Position numbers and translations under genes: made by a program
In this document: piece after piece, positions 1 to 10,815 of the stretch
Layout of the letters: every line of letters starts with the position of its first letter
Position numbering within the stretch: position 1 is the first letter of the stretch
Notes under the pieces: model-generated
Told to the model about the DNA's origin: nothing
Database searches by the model: none
Seen by the model: the letters and a program-made list of their open reading frames with translations, nothing else
Assembly: GCA_025093985.1 (NCBI GenBank)
Contig: JACAAK010000003.1
Coordinates: 310,001 to 374,000 of the forward strand
Length of the DNA stretch: 64,000 nucleotides
Source: Calvatia gigantea
Taxonomy: Eukaryota; Basidiomycota; Agaricomycetes; Agaricales; Lycoperdaceae
Direction: 5' to 3'

Positions 1-2412
1 GACGGACCAACGTTTCTTATCATACGGAAAAGCCTCCTATGTACGTGAACCCCGTACCAGGGTCCATAATAAGCGGTTGTATGTGGTGGAACGCAAAAAT
101 TCTCGAACTCGAAATTGACGACTCGGTCTCATCAATATGCAGGATCGTTTGGGACTCTGTGCCATTGATAACACTAACTCTGGAGTCCGAGATACTGGGT
201 CCGGAAATTCGGAATGATGCGTGTGCTTCCATAAATCTGCGGTTAAATTTTGTAATCTGAACCCTTTTGCCTTATATGGAAAACCTCTGGGCGAAACCAT
301 TTCCTTAGTACATTTTAGAATAAATCGCGGAGATTATGTGAAAGCAGCAGTGTATGGGGTCCGTCGTGGGACGATAGCAGTTGACGAAGTTTCGGATCAA
401 CGCGTGCATCGGGAATCCAAAAGGGACTGGATAGGACGGGTGAATCTATCGTGGCCGTGAGTACCAGGTATGGGGAAACGGGCAGGGGATGGCTGAATGG
501 TTGGTTTGGCAAACCTTGTCATGATTCGTTGCCACATAAACCCTGTCAGTTATGCTCTTCTATGATATTATTCCTCCCCCCCTCCCGCTTTTTCTGTCTT
601 TCCTCCGGACCAGGTCCAACCAAAATCTGTACTCCAATATAGTTCTATACCAACGGCCATTTCCATTAATTGGTTCCAACGCATAATCTGGTCGGACCTT
701 TCCCCGATGCCCCCGATTCGTTGGCCGACGAACTAACCCTCTCGTGGATCTATCAACTTGCCTAATGGTGTAGTGGTTAGCTGTTGCGGAAGGTGGGATA
801 CGCTCCTTAGTGTAGATTCCATCCATTGGCCCGGTGGGTCTTCGGCGTGTACGATTGCTTTTCGTTGAGAACTTGAATATTGATTCATTACTACTTCTCG
901 TGGCCCCGTTTAAGTGTACTCGGTCATCAGTGCTTACAACCGTACTATGCTTCCGAATACACAGCGGTGCCAGTCTTACCCTCCCAAGTCCGTTCCGCTA
1001 TCCTCCAAAGCGCCAAGTAAAGAGAACCGCAACCATCTATTTCCCCAATGCCTGGGCTGGTGACCCGGGTCCGCAGATCTGAAGGTCGATTTCAAATGAG
1101 CTAACAAGGCGGCCTCAAAGGAGGAGGTTTGATGGAATGAGGGCATAAGAAGAGCCGGTTTAACTGGTTGCAGTTAGTCGCGAACCCCCAGATCGCATAC
1201 TAAGGTCTAAATGACGTCGCATATCCAGGTACCTCGGTGAGGAAAGGAGCTGGGTTCGTTTCTATTGTTCGTTGGGAATGATTGGCTAGTTCAGAGCACA
1301 CATAGGTTGTTCTAGTTGACGATGAGAAGGGGTTCGCCGGTTGGGCCCGACGAAAGATGTGCGTCCTTGGTCGAGATATCTATGGTAGAAGGAACCAATC
1401 TAAGAATTATTTTAATTAGAATTCCTGTCAAGGGCAGTAGGCACGTCTAGGGCCGGACGAAAATCCGACCGAGAATGACCCCGTCCGATTCTGATAAATA
1501 GGAGAATAAAATAAAGGTCCTTGTTTCCTCCCTTACTGCTTCAAACGCATTCTATCGTCCCCCGCGCTGTTCGATATGCGTCCCTACAGATAAAGTAAAT
1601 TGGGAAAACGCGATACATAAATGGTTGTTGACCGCACCAGTCAGAAGTAAACTGTAATAGGTGTAGGAGTTCAATTAAAATGAATCCAAGTATAATGTAC
1701 TAGCAAACGGAGGATGGAGCTCAGTGTTAGGATCACGTGGTCTACGAACCTGGAATTGTGAACCCAGGAGCTGAAGAGTGGAGTTTGGTATTTGCTTGGA
1801 ATCGTCTCGAGTGGCAAGGCAGTGTTGTAAGTGCAGGGAGGGAACAGGGTTCAGTCCGGTGGTCCGTTTCAAGTTGTTCAATGTTACCTCTATCACAAAA
1901 TCGAATAGGACGTTGAAAGTCTCAACATGACAGCAGATTCTCGGCTGTGGGTGTCATGAAGCGAGGTGAGTCGGATTCAACTATCGTCGCGGATGTCGGA
2001 GGGTGTAAGCTCTGGTGAAATACTCATACCGTTTGTACTTACACCTTGAACCCTGTAATCAAGGGGTTTTAATCTGGGTTTACACCCTATAATTGTAATG
2101 TTTAATCTGGGTCTACGCCCTATAATCATTTATTCACGGAGTGTTAATCCGGGTATTATACCCATCTCATTATATGTATGCATTATCAATGACAGTAAAT
2201 ATTTGGGCAATGCGCCCACGTGGTTGGGGGGAGGCTCTTATCGGAGTACGGGACCTTCAGGAACATGGCCGGTGAACCCAGATGGTTTGCATCGTGGGTG
2301 TCCTCTGGAGTTCCGACTGCATTATGCCTGAGGGTCATGAGCGGAGCCTGTAGTCCTTTCGGTTTTGTGAGTGGTCAGTTTGTTGTTCATCTGGTTCGTG
2401 TTGTTTGCGTTC
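1..2412. other. No supported gene; CpG-containing intergenic or relic DNA
   Basis: Only short open frames (under 90 codons) occur on both strands, none with a recognisable domain and none that join into a convincing spliced gene. A minus-strand pair of frames at 20-300 and 315-512 could be remnants of exons, but I recognise nothing in them. Base use is like the host segment further right (many CG dinucleotides), not like the AT-rich block after 26.8 kb. Confidence 0.5.
2069..2165. repeat. Three imperfect copies of a GGGT..ACCC palindromic unit
   Basis: Three short units at about 2069-2092, 2102-2127 and 2143-2165 share the pattern TTAATCTGGGT, a few bases, then ACACCCTATAAT or a variant. Each has GGGT and ACCC/GCCC as arms of a small hairpin. 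The function is unknown; they may be the end of an old mobile element. Confidence 0.45.
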
Positions 2413-3211
2413 TGAAGAGGGAGATTACGGCTAGGTGCACGAGCACGTCAGCGTCCGTCCGACGTTGTTCTTGACCAAAGGGATTGGGTTGGAAAGAGCG
2501 GGTAGGAGTGGAGATCACGAAAATGATGAGACAACGGGACAGAGGATAAATTTGTTCCGAAGGCTCGGAACAATTAGAGAAGGGTCTGGAGAGGTGTCGA
2601 GAGTGATTACTGAACGTTCGGAAGGCGGCGTTTATGATTGCGTGGCGATTCGGTGTCGAGACGAGAGAGAGAAGAGAGAAAGAGAGATAGATTAGAGAAA
2701 TAGGCTAGAGACAGAGACTTCGAGTCGAAACTTGGCTAATTCGTAGCTACCTGACTACAACAAAGTATACAGGTTTTTATAGAGGAGAATGGTGGGCTGT
2801 GCGCCCGAATTACAAAGAGTAGAATGTAAATTTTAGAGAGAGAACAAAGAAAAACATACTAGTGGGGATGAAGATGGGCCGGAAGCTCATTCTATGAGGT
2901 TCTAAATTATGAGGAATGTAGAAAAAGTATAATAAGTGAATAGAAAAGCAGTCCGTAAGTTTTTTAGAGTCGGAAATGAGAAGTACGGGCGGGTGAGGTG
3001 GAGTTCGGAGGTTGGAGCTTCCGTGGTCGGGACTTCCGAATTAGGAAATTGTGTATGATCCGGACTTCTGGATGGCTCAGAAATGGGATTTTCGGGGTCG
3101 GTGTCTTGGTCATCGTTCTCGGAAGTGAAAGGCGTCGTCGGTGAAGTGGAGTAGTGGGAGGAGTACACGTACATGACACTTTTCAGTGTCAGGTGCTGTC
3201 CGATCTCCACA
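2413..3211 (-). repeat. G0 3' LTR
   Basis: 799 bp, identical in length to the repeat at 10816-11614 and differing at eight positions, all transitions at CpG. Six of the eight deaminated states are in this copy. Short open frames inside it on both strands are by-products, because the same frames recur in the other LTR. Confidence 0.95.
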
Positions 3212-3381
3212 TATACGGGGGACTTTTCATACTGACTTCCCAGTCAGTCCGAAATGTGACTCCTGATGGATTTTTCGAGAGCGCTGGTATCATCATAGAT
3301 TGCGGGCATTGTTCCGGGATCGTGGGTGATGTCTTCGAGGTTGGTAGGTGATAAATCTGTAATCTTCGTCACGGGAACTGA

Positions 3382-4632
3382 TCACAAGTCACGAGGGTGA
3401 TAGGGCACGAGGCGGAATGCTGCAAATCGGAGTTTGGATACTGACCCATCGAGTTCTGCCAACACATAGGATTCTCCCTTCGTTCGTCACAGAACAACCA
3501 TGGGGCCGAAGTAGCGAGGTTTGGCCTTTCCTCCTACATCTCCATCAACGCGGGAATTTCGTACCAAAACGAGTGCTCCGGGATCAAAATTGTAGTTGCG
3601 TATAAGGTTCTTGTTTGCCTCTTCAAAATGCTGAACTGACTCCCATCGTGCTTTCAGTAGTCATCGTTTGGCTTCAGCAAGGTCTTGTGGGCGTTTCTGT
3701 AGTTGGATGGCATGGTATGCCATGAGTTCGAGGGTAGGAATGGGTTTAGAGAGTGGAGGTGCCAGATATGTGGCCTCTGTGAGATCGAAGGGGAATAATG
3801 GCTCGACGCCATGGGCTAGGTAGTACGGTGAATATCCAGTCAACTTCTGGATTGAAACACGCTCCGCCCAGAATACTGAGGGGGCTACTGTCGTCCATTT
3901 CGACTCCTCGCCTTCCGCTGCCTTAACTAGTGCCTCTCGAACATCAAAATGGCATCGTTCAACTATCCCATTTGCGTGTGAGTTGTATAGTGAAATTTTA
4001 ATGTGATTGATCTGATATTTCTGTGATAGGTATTCGGCTGCTTGTACGAACGCAGGTCCGTTGTCGGTGACGATTTCCTCGATTGCTCCCCATTGGCACA
4101 AGATCTCTTCAAAGATGAATGCTCCAAGGGACCGGCCGTTCTCGTTTCTCAACATCTGCCACTCTGGGTATGATGATAGTGAGCACCACGCATGCACAAT
4201 GTATCAGAATCCATTGGACTTCGGCATGAACATTGTGTCGATATGGACTTTTCGGAACAGGGAAAGTGGAATTGGAACTGTTGGAGGTATGTATATGTGT
4301 TTCGTAGATCGCGTTTGACATTCATGACAGGTTTTGATAAACCAGCGCACATCGTCATCAAGCCGAGGCCACCAGAACCGCTCGAGCAGCCAGTTTTGTG
4401 TTGTGAAGATCCCCTTGTGTCCGAGCTCGTCGTGAGCTTGTTTCAGTAAGTCCAATCGTTTATCTTCATCAACTACTAACTTATGCTTCATTGTAGGATC
4501 TTTTCGCCATAACCGATCATCCTTCAAGAAAAACTTTGTAGCCTTTCTAACCAGGTTCCGGAACTCATCTTCGCTCATCCCTTCCTTCCTTCGAGGGTCC
4601 TTCAAGAAGTTCTTGATTTTCAGTAGGTCCAT
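3382..4632 (-). pseudogene. pol: G0 integrase (TGA at 4204, 3661, 3487 and 3382)
   Basis: The N-terminal HHCC zinc domain is visible (HDELGH, then CHECQ), followed by the catalytic core: first D in KVHIDTMFM, second D in VTDNGPAF, and E in NGIVERCH. I count 34 residues between the second D and the E. A C-terminal region with a YFGPMVV-type motif follows in the same frame to about 3382. Four TGA codons break it; at 4204, 3661 and 3487 the flanks are what I would expect around an arginine codon, so CGA to TGA is the likely change. No TAA or TAG occurs in frame. Role: inserts the cDNA into the host genome; now inactive. Confidence 0.88.
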
Positions 4633-4977
4633 ATCTTGTTTGTGCGCCTTATCTGATCACGGTATTAGTGATGGTTGAGTCTGGTCTTGTCTGGGGCTTG
4701 AGTTTGTTAACGCGGCTACAGTTGCACTGGATGATGAAGATTGTGCAAGATGTGGGAGGGTTTTCGGGGTAGATAGGATACTTAACAGCTGCAACGGCGT
4801 GTTGAGAATTTCAGTTCCAAAGGTGTTCATTTGTTCTATCCATCGAGGCAGACTTGGGTCGCCCTGGTGTTCCTGTGGTGCAGACTGATAGTCACACTCA
4901 TAGAGGAGGGCTGCTGCTTGGTCGATCCATTCTTCGTAGTCATCGTTGTCATCAACTGGGTCTTCTGGTGCTCGGGG

Positions 4978-5748
4978 TCATCGCGATAGACCATCTGGGC
5001 CATGTGAATGTCCTGGAACATGACGCAGGCGAAAATCAAAGAGGAGGATTGCTGCAATCCATCGGTTGATCGTGGCATTGGGTTGGATATCCGGGTTATT
5101 AATCATTCCTTTAATGTACTTCGCGTCGACCTCAACAACAAGATTCTTCACTCCAATTATCCAGATTCTGCAATCCTTCAACGTATGAAATAGGCCGAAG
5201 AGTTCGAGTTTCGCTTGTGAATACTTGGACTCCCTTTCTGATAATACAAGGGACCCGAATCGAGAGGGATAGCGACGATTATCAGTGCCGAGTTGGGATA
5301 TAATGTACCCGACCGCAATTATTGAGGTGTCGACTGCTAGAATAACTTCTCGGCCACTTGTATAGTCGATTGCGTGTATAGCTGGTGAGTTCTTCGCCAT
5401 CTCCTTTAACTTTTCCATTGTTATTTGCTGATCCTCTCCAAATTCAAATTCAACAGCTTTTCGGGTGAGGTTTACGAGTGGTCGGGCTATCTTCGCATAG
5501 TCCTTGATGAATATTCGGATCGTTCCTACTGTTCCCAGGAATCCCCGGACTTCGCTGAGTGTTTTGCAGGGCGGCCAGTCCACTACTTTCTGTACTCGTG
5601 TAGTATCAGGTAGACGGCCTTCGTATGTGCATAGATGACCAACAACAAGAGCAGAGGGGACACATATATGTGACTTGATCCCCGAGAAGGTACCTCCAGC
5701 GTGCTTTATGCATTGTATAACTCGATTGACATTTTGTAGGTGTTCCCA
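4978..5748 (-). pseudogene. pol: G0 RT thumb and RNase H, C-terminal part
   Basis: This continues the RT frame beyond the Tc1 insertion (WEHLQNVNRVIQCIKHAGG, then the connection motif VRGFLGTVGTIRIF). RNase H follows with its acidic residues in order: AVDTS, the E in KLELFGL, VEVDAKY, and the last D near HGPDGLSR. It degrades the RNA strand of the hybrid. The frame ends at a TGA at 4978 next to CGA, and coding potential continues into the integrase linker with a further TGA at 4657. The methionine nearest the 5' end lies inside the transposon and is not a real start. Confidence 0.9.
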
Positions 5749-5750
5749 TA

Positions 5751-5962
5751 CAGTAAGGGACAAAACCGTTCCAATGTTTTGAACTTTTCAGAAGATCAGC
5801 TCATAACTCAAGGACTACTGTGGCTGTGCACTTCCTAATTTAATTGTAGATAGTCCAGTATCTTATCTAATCATATGCAAAGTATGATTATGTAATCCTT
5901 TGTTTTGGGGGAGTTATTAATTAATTAATATTTTAAGTACATTGGAACAGTTTTGTCCCTCT
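5751..5962 (+). repeat. Tc1 left terminal inverted repeat (212 bp)
   Basis: Begins CAGTAAGGGACAAAACCG. Its inner end (CATTGGAACAGTTTTGTCCC, about 5940-5959) is a near-perfect reverse complement of its outer GGGACAAAACCGTTCCAATG, so each inverted repeat is itself bounded by an inverted pair of likely transposase sites. Confidence 0.95.
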
Positions 5963-6043
5963 CAAATTCTGAGCACATGACTTCGTTTATTGCAATCAAA
6001 TAAATACAAATAAAATCATGTGACCATGTAGGGTGATGTATAA

Positions 6044-7117
6044 ATGGATGTGCTTATTCTCAGGTGCAAATTAACTCCCCCACTATACCTTTACAACTAT
6101 ATGCGCTCTCTTTCCTCTACTCAGACCAATAGAGTCCTCTCTTACCTGGACCAAGGGAAATCTGCTTATCATATTGCTTCTATTACTGGTCTGGGAGTCA
6201 GTACTATTTCTAGGATTTGCTCCAAACATAGATCAACACTTTCCAAATCTGTTGGTGGCTGCCCATCTAAACTTTCTCCCTCTGATATCCACTATTCTGT
6301 TCGCCTCATCACCTCTCGCAAGGCTGACAATGCCTCCCAAGTCACCAAATCACTTCAAAATGTTATTGCCCAGCCTGTATCCACCAAAACAGTGCGCAGG
6401 GCACTCAGAGGAGCTGGAATGAAGGCTGTAGTCAAGCGGAAACGACCTAAACTTACTGCTGTCCATAGGAGGAAAAGGTTGGAGTGGGCAGAAGCACATG
6501 TTAACTGGACCCTGGAGGACTGGAAGAGGGTTATTTGGACAGATGAGTCCAAAATCAATCGGTTTGGATCAGATGGAAGGGTTTGGGTATGGAAAAAGGC
6601 AGGAGAGGGGCTGAATGATAGATTGGTTGAGGGAACAGTCAAGTTTGGTGGAGGAAATGTGATGATCTGGGGTTGTATGCTGTGGGATGGAGTGGGGTTT
6701 GCCACTAAAATTGAAGGGAAGATGGATGCTGACCTTTATGTTCAAATTTTTGGGGATGAACTAAAGAGGAGCATCAGGTGGTATGGGAAGAATGAGGAGG
6801 ATATGGTCTTCCAACAGGACAATGACCCCAAACACAAGAGCAAAAAGGCTACAAACTGGCTAGATGAGTCTGAATTGGAGGTTATGGTATGGCCCCCACA
6901 GTCTCCAGACCTTAATCCCATTGAACATCTCTGGACTCACCTCAAGAATAAGCTGGGAGAGTATGATACTCCTCCTGATAGCATGAATACCCTATGGGAG
7001 AGGATACAAAAGGAGTGGGATGACATAGAACCAGAAGTGTGTCAGAATCTGATAGAGAGTATGCCTAGGAGGGTCCAGGCAGTTTTACAGGCCAAGGGAG
7101 CTTATACCAGGTACTAG
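6044..7117 (+). CDS. Tc1-family transposase, intact DD34E
   Basis: 357 residues with no stop or frameshift. N-terminal helix-turn-helix region: residues about 25-70 (HIASITGLGVSTISRI) and a second paired-like part around 80-130 bind the inverted repeats; KRKRPK at 131-136 is a likely nuclear localisation signal. The catalytic triad is D167 (IWTDES), D259 (FQQDNDPKH) and E294 (SPDLNPIEHLW), with exactly 34 residues between D259 and E294, which is the Tc1 rather than mariner spacing. The glycine-rich box FGGGNVMIWG at about 201-210 is present. Met1 opens the frame, but Met20 is an equally good start and gives a more typical length. The enzyme cuts and pastes the element at TA. Its flanking inverted repeats are intact, so the copy may be active. 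Confidence 0.96.
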   Translation: MDVLILRCKLTPPLYLYNYMRSLSSTQTNRVLSYLDQGKSAYHIASITGLGVSTISRICSKHRSTLSKSVGGCPSKLSPSDIHYSVRLITSRKADNASQVTKSLQNVIAQPVSTKTVRRALRGAGMKAVVKRKRPKLTAVHRRKRLEWAEAHVNWTLEDWKRVIWTDESKINRFGSDGRVWVWKKAGEGLNDRLVEGTVKFGGGNVMIWGCMLWDGVGFATKIEGKMDADLYVQIFGDELKRSIRWYGKNEEDMVFQQDNDPKHKSKKATNWLDESELEVMVWPPQSPDLNPIEHLWTHLKNKLGEYDTPPDSMNTLWERIQKEWDDIEPEVCQNLIESMPRRVQAVLQAKGAYTRY

Positions 7118-7143
7118 AATACCCATTTTGTATATAAATTTCA

Positions 7144-7355
7144 AGAGGGACAAAACTGTTCCAATGCACTTAAAATATTAATTAATTAATAACTCCCCTA
7201 AAACAAAGGATTACATAATCATACTTTGCATATGATTAGATAAGATACTGGACTATCTACAATTAAATTAGGAAGTGCACAGCCACAGTAGTCCTTGAGA
7301 TATGAGCTGATCTTCTGAGAAGTTCAAAACATTGGAACGGTTTTGTCCCTTACTG
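7144..7355 (-). repeat. Tc1 right terminal inverted repeat (212 bp)
   Basis: Reverse complement of 5751-5962 with a few substitutions and no length change. It ends TTTTGTCCCTTACTG before the TA duplication and also carries the inner inverted GGGACAAAAC motif at about 7147-7156. Confidence 0.95.
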
Positions 7356-7357
7356 TA

Positions 7358-8463
7358 TGAAGCAGTGGATTTTTGGGTTTTCAGGAATGGTCTCAAAGCC
7401 TCCATTGTTGGTTTCGTAGCATGTAAGGGGTCCTTTGACTGGGACATCATCGACAAAAGGGACTGCGATATGGGGAATTTCATCTTGAAGTAGGAATGTG
7501 AGATCTCCATACTGGACTTGCATGGAATTGGTGTACCCCATAGGGATAGATGTGAGGCGAAGCGTTCCGAGGGGTGTCTGAAAGGTGGTAAGGTCCCGAG
7601 ACTGCACTGCGAGCTTGCGTTGGTCGAATCCAACGAAAAGATTGAAGATTCCATAACATCCTCGACCTCCAAACGACTCCGCATACTGTTCGACAATGGG
7701 TGGGACACCGCTGTCCTTGACTATGACTGCGTTAAGTGGTTGGAGATCATGCACTAGTCGTAATGATTTTCCATCTTTCTTCAACACACAAAACCATCGC
7801 GATCGATAAGAAGAACTTGATGGTTCATAAACTCCTGCCGCGATCTTGGCCTTTATGATTTCGACAACGCGATCGAAGATTCCTGGTGGTATGGGGATGT
7901 TTTTGAGACTCCAAGGTACGTGTTCGATTATTGGGATGACTATAGGGTCGAAATAATCTGACGAAAACTTTCCTTTTTCTTCTTTGCACCAGGCAAACCC
8001 TTCCTCCTGTGCTCTGATAAGGTAATGCACTAGCTTTTCCTCCTCTGGCCAGAGAAATCCACTCTTATTGATATTCATAGCCTCTTTTCGCTCCTCGGTG
8101 TAGCGATTTCCTGGGGAGAAGTCGGGTGGATGTGTAGGGAGTATAGGGAGTGTCTCGAGGGAATTAGATGGGATGCGACGGACTATTCGGAAGTCCTCTG
8201 GTAGTGTGGTTGCGACAGGCTTGACTCGGTTGGCGACTTTCTTGTATGTGAGTGAGGATACTGGGTTCGAGATTTCTCGTAATGTGCTGATTGATATTTC
8301 ATAGATTTCCTTGGGTTTCTGGAGTGTTTCGAAGGGGGTAGTAGTAAACGCGAGTGGGGCGATCATAGAGCAGGATAGTGGTGAAACTGATAAGGTGAGC
8401 TGATTAACTTGACTTGTCTTCTTTGACTGATATATTTGTTTGTCTCCTCGACTATTGGCCGAA
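7358..8463 (-). pseudogene. pol: G0 reverse transcriptase, N-terminal part, split by the Tc1 insertion
   Basis: The open frame runs to the Tc1 insertion site at 7356-7357; its ATG is at 8366, but the frame is open back to about 8463 and probably was fused to protease. The sequence shows the RT order of motifs: the SRWFCVLKKDGKSLRLVHDL fingers motif, the LTSIPMGYTNS region, and the catalytic box FVDD (YxDD equivalent). The frame stops only because the transposon interrupts it; removing 5751-7355 and one TA would rejoin it in frame with the thumb and RNase H at 4978-5748. Role: copies element RNA into cDNA. No other stop lies in this part. Confidence 0.9.
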
Positions 8464-8473
8464 TCATTGACCT

Positions 8474-10726
8474 TTAAAAACCCGAATTCCTAGGTTGGGT
8501 GGAACGAATATGAGGCTTGGTGGGAATGGTGATAACGGAGTGGGTATTGGGATCAACGAGGGTGATATGAGAGTCCCCATTGGTGAAGTGTCGAGTACTT
8601 GCCTGTGTGAGGGTGAGGAATGGTCGCCCAAGTAACATTTCATACGAAGCATGTTCGATGACTTGGACCTGAAGGTAGAAGTCACAATTGCCTATAGATA
8701 CCTTGAGATTTGGTAAGAGTCCAATTGTTGAGTCTCGCGATGTATTTGCTGATTCCATAACCATAACTTGGTCAGGTCACATAGCTAGTCCTAATCGTTC
8801 CCATACATCACATCGAATCCCAATTATCTGGGACCCTTCATCCAAGATCACATCAACATCAACTTTTCCCTCAATATTAAGTTGGATAGTTCGTAGGTCC
8901 TCAACTGTGTTCATGACGATAAGGCCAGCGGGTTGGGAGGTGTGATTAGTAAATGATTCGAGTGGTTCACTTGCTGTGGCATCTTCAAGTGTCGATACTG
9001 AGCTGGTGCTGGGTACTCGTTTTGTAGTGACTTGTTCCTTGATGAAGTGACGAACATCAGGTGCGACTGCAAGGAGTTCTCGCTGGGTAAGTGTGATAGT
9101 GCTTTTGAGTCCTTTCTGGATTACTTCTTGGACAATGTTCGGGTCTTCGATTGGCGTTGTGTAGCAGAATTGTGGAGTATGGGTATTCGGAGCACTATTC
9201 TTGTTGTCAGCTGCACCTTGGGTTGCTGGGGAATTCTGCGGAGGGTTCTTCGAGGCTGGGCCATCATTTTTGCCCTTAGATGATCCTCGAGTGTTCATGG
9301 CTGAGCTGGACTTAGCCTTTGTTGCATTTTCAACACGTTTTCAGAGTTCTTCAGCCCGTTTGAGTGAGGTTACAGCCACGTTATCGAGAAGGCAAAGTTC
9401 TTCAGGATCATGAGAGGTGATTTCATTGAGAGCCGTCTTGACTGGTTCTTTGACTTCAGAATGGATAGGGTACTGATATTGAGATGTTGGGGGAGTGGGA
9501 ACAGCTTCGAATATGTTTGTTGAGACAGTGGATGCTCCCTTGGTCTTGTAATGGTTATCAATTCACTCCTTGATACATCTTCCAGGTGCAAGGTGAATGG
9601 TGACAAGAGTCCCATCAGGTAATATAATTCGGTTAGTGGCATTGCGTTTGCAGAGTCCTCGTGATATGTAGTCAGAGATAGCTGGACATGTAGAGAGATA
9701 GTGGGATGGGTCGAAACATCCTATACATCCCTCAATGCGTGGTTGTCGGCTCGAAGATTCGGATATAGGTGGTTGGCTAGACATTAAAGGAGTGGATTGA
9801 GAGTTTCCTTGGTGTCCAATTCCCAACTTCCCTGTGAGCTTGGAGACAAAGGCATCAGAGACAATAAGTTGTTCAAGCGATGTGAGATTGTAGGTCTCTC
9901 GTGGTGGTTCTATGGCTGCTGGGACTGTATAGTGAGGTTGGGGAATTGTTGGTGAAATGAGGTGAGGTCCTGGCTCGCTCGAAGCTGAGTTCGCGGATAG
10001 GAAAAATTTCGCAGCTTCGCGAACGTCTTCCATACGCCATGGTTTGTACAGGGGGTGATCAGGATACTTGATTTGTAGCCGTGAAAGCACCTTTTGCTTG
10101 AATGCCGGGTCGAAACCATTGAGGAATAAGGTGTCACGTTCTTGTCGAGAGATTTCACCACTCATCCAGAGCCACTCTGTGATGGTGACAAAATTCCGGT
10201 AATACTCTCCATATTGGTATCGCGAACGCATGGGCTCCCGGGATTGCCTGTCAGTGAGAATTTCGAGGTCAACGATAGTATATTTGTGATCTTCATCAGC
10301 TCCAGGGTAAAGTGCCATGATTTCCTTTTTAAAAGTGTCCCAGTCATTTCCCTGGGCTGCATGTTGGCTTTGCCAGATTTCATACTCTTTCCAGTCGAGG
10401 TACCGAAGTGAGTGCTGAATCTTTTCTCGACCAGTAAGCTGACTGTTTCGTCCAAGAATATCAATTTCATCAAAGAAGTGCTTCAACGAGAGGGGATGTC
10501 CATCAAATCTCGGAGCACTCCTGTCATGCGGTGCAGGCATAGCATGTCTCGGAGTTGGAAAGGGAGCTGATTGATGAGGTGCTGGAATGCCTGGAACCCA
10601 GTGGGCAGGAATAAATGATGGTTGTGATGGTGTTTGGAATGGGTTGTTGGCATCATCAGCCGCAAATCGGGGTCGGAATGGTAATCGCTGTGGTTCGGGT
10701 GATTCTGGTCGCAATGGCATAGGCAT
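8474..10726 (-). pseudogene. gag: G0 Gag plus aspartic protease (three premature TGA codons)
   Basis: One frame runs from the start at 10726 down to 8474, broken only by TGA at 9563, 9341 and 8777. The first 387 residues are a retrotransposon Gag: a proline-rich N-terminus, a capsid-like helical region, then a perfect zinc knuckle C-x2-C-x4-H-x4-C (C-IG-C-FDPS-H-YLST-C) for RNA binding. After a linker comes the retropepsin-like domain: VDVILDEGSQ holds the catalytic aspartate and YEMLLGRPFL is the second conserved strand, as in fungal Gypsy proteases. The active-site triplet is D-E-G rather than D-S/T-G. At each TGA a CGA arginine codon would fit the context (inference). A frameshift at the run of T near 8470 separates this frame from RT. 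Confidence 0.85.
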
Positions 10727-10795
10727 AGATGACTGGCGAGATAAGGATAGGGGCTTGTGTGATTAGGATAGGTGATTAAATTGGTCAAGAAGCCT

Positions 10796-10813
10796 CCCTC
10801 GCGGTGGGCTCCA
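10796..10813 (-). other. G0 primer-binding site
   Basis: Read on the minus strand, the bases TT after the 5' LTR are followed by TGGAGCCCACCGCGAGGG. The TGG start pairs with the CCA end of a tRNA, as expected for minus-strand priming. The matching tRNA is not assigned here. Confidence 0.7.
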
Positions 10814-10815
10814 AA

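Larger units (their letters stand above)
5751..7355 (+). mobile_element. Tc1-type DNA transposon nested in the G0 RT
   Basis: 1605 bp with 212-bp terminal inverted repeats, flanked by TA at 5749-5750 and 7356-7357, the target duplication used by Tc1/mariner elements. It carries one intact 357-codon transposase on the plus strand. The host RT frame resumes exactly across the insertion, so this is a clean, simple insertion. The two inverted repeats differ at only a handful of positions, which suggests a recent event and possible autonomy. Confidence 0.97.

Noticed and set aside
760..835. tRNA-like sequence (CCTAATGGTGTAGTGGTTAGC)
   Set aside because: The D-arm resembles tRNA, but no T-arm, anticodon stem or matching acceptor stem follows at the right spacing. 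At best a fragment.
2435..3210. Open frames of 60-100 codons in both G0 LTRs
   Set aside because: They recur at the same place in both LTRs on both strands, have no domain, and are explained by the repeat.
6355..6705. 116-codon frame antisense to the Tc1 transposase
   Set aside because: Shadow of the real gene; no domain.
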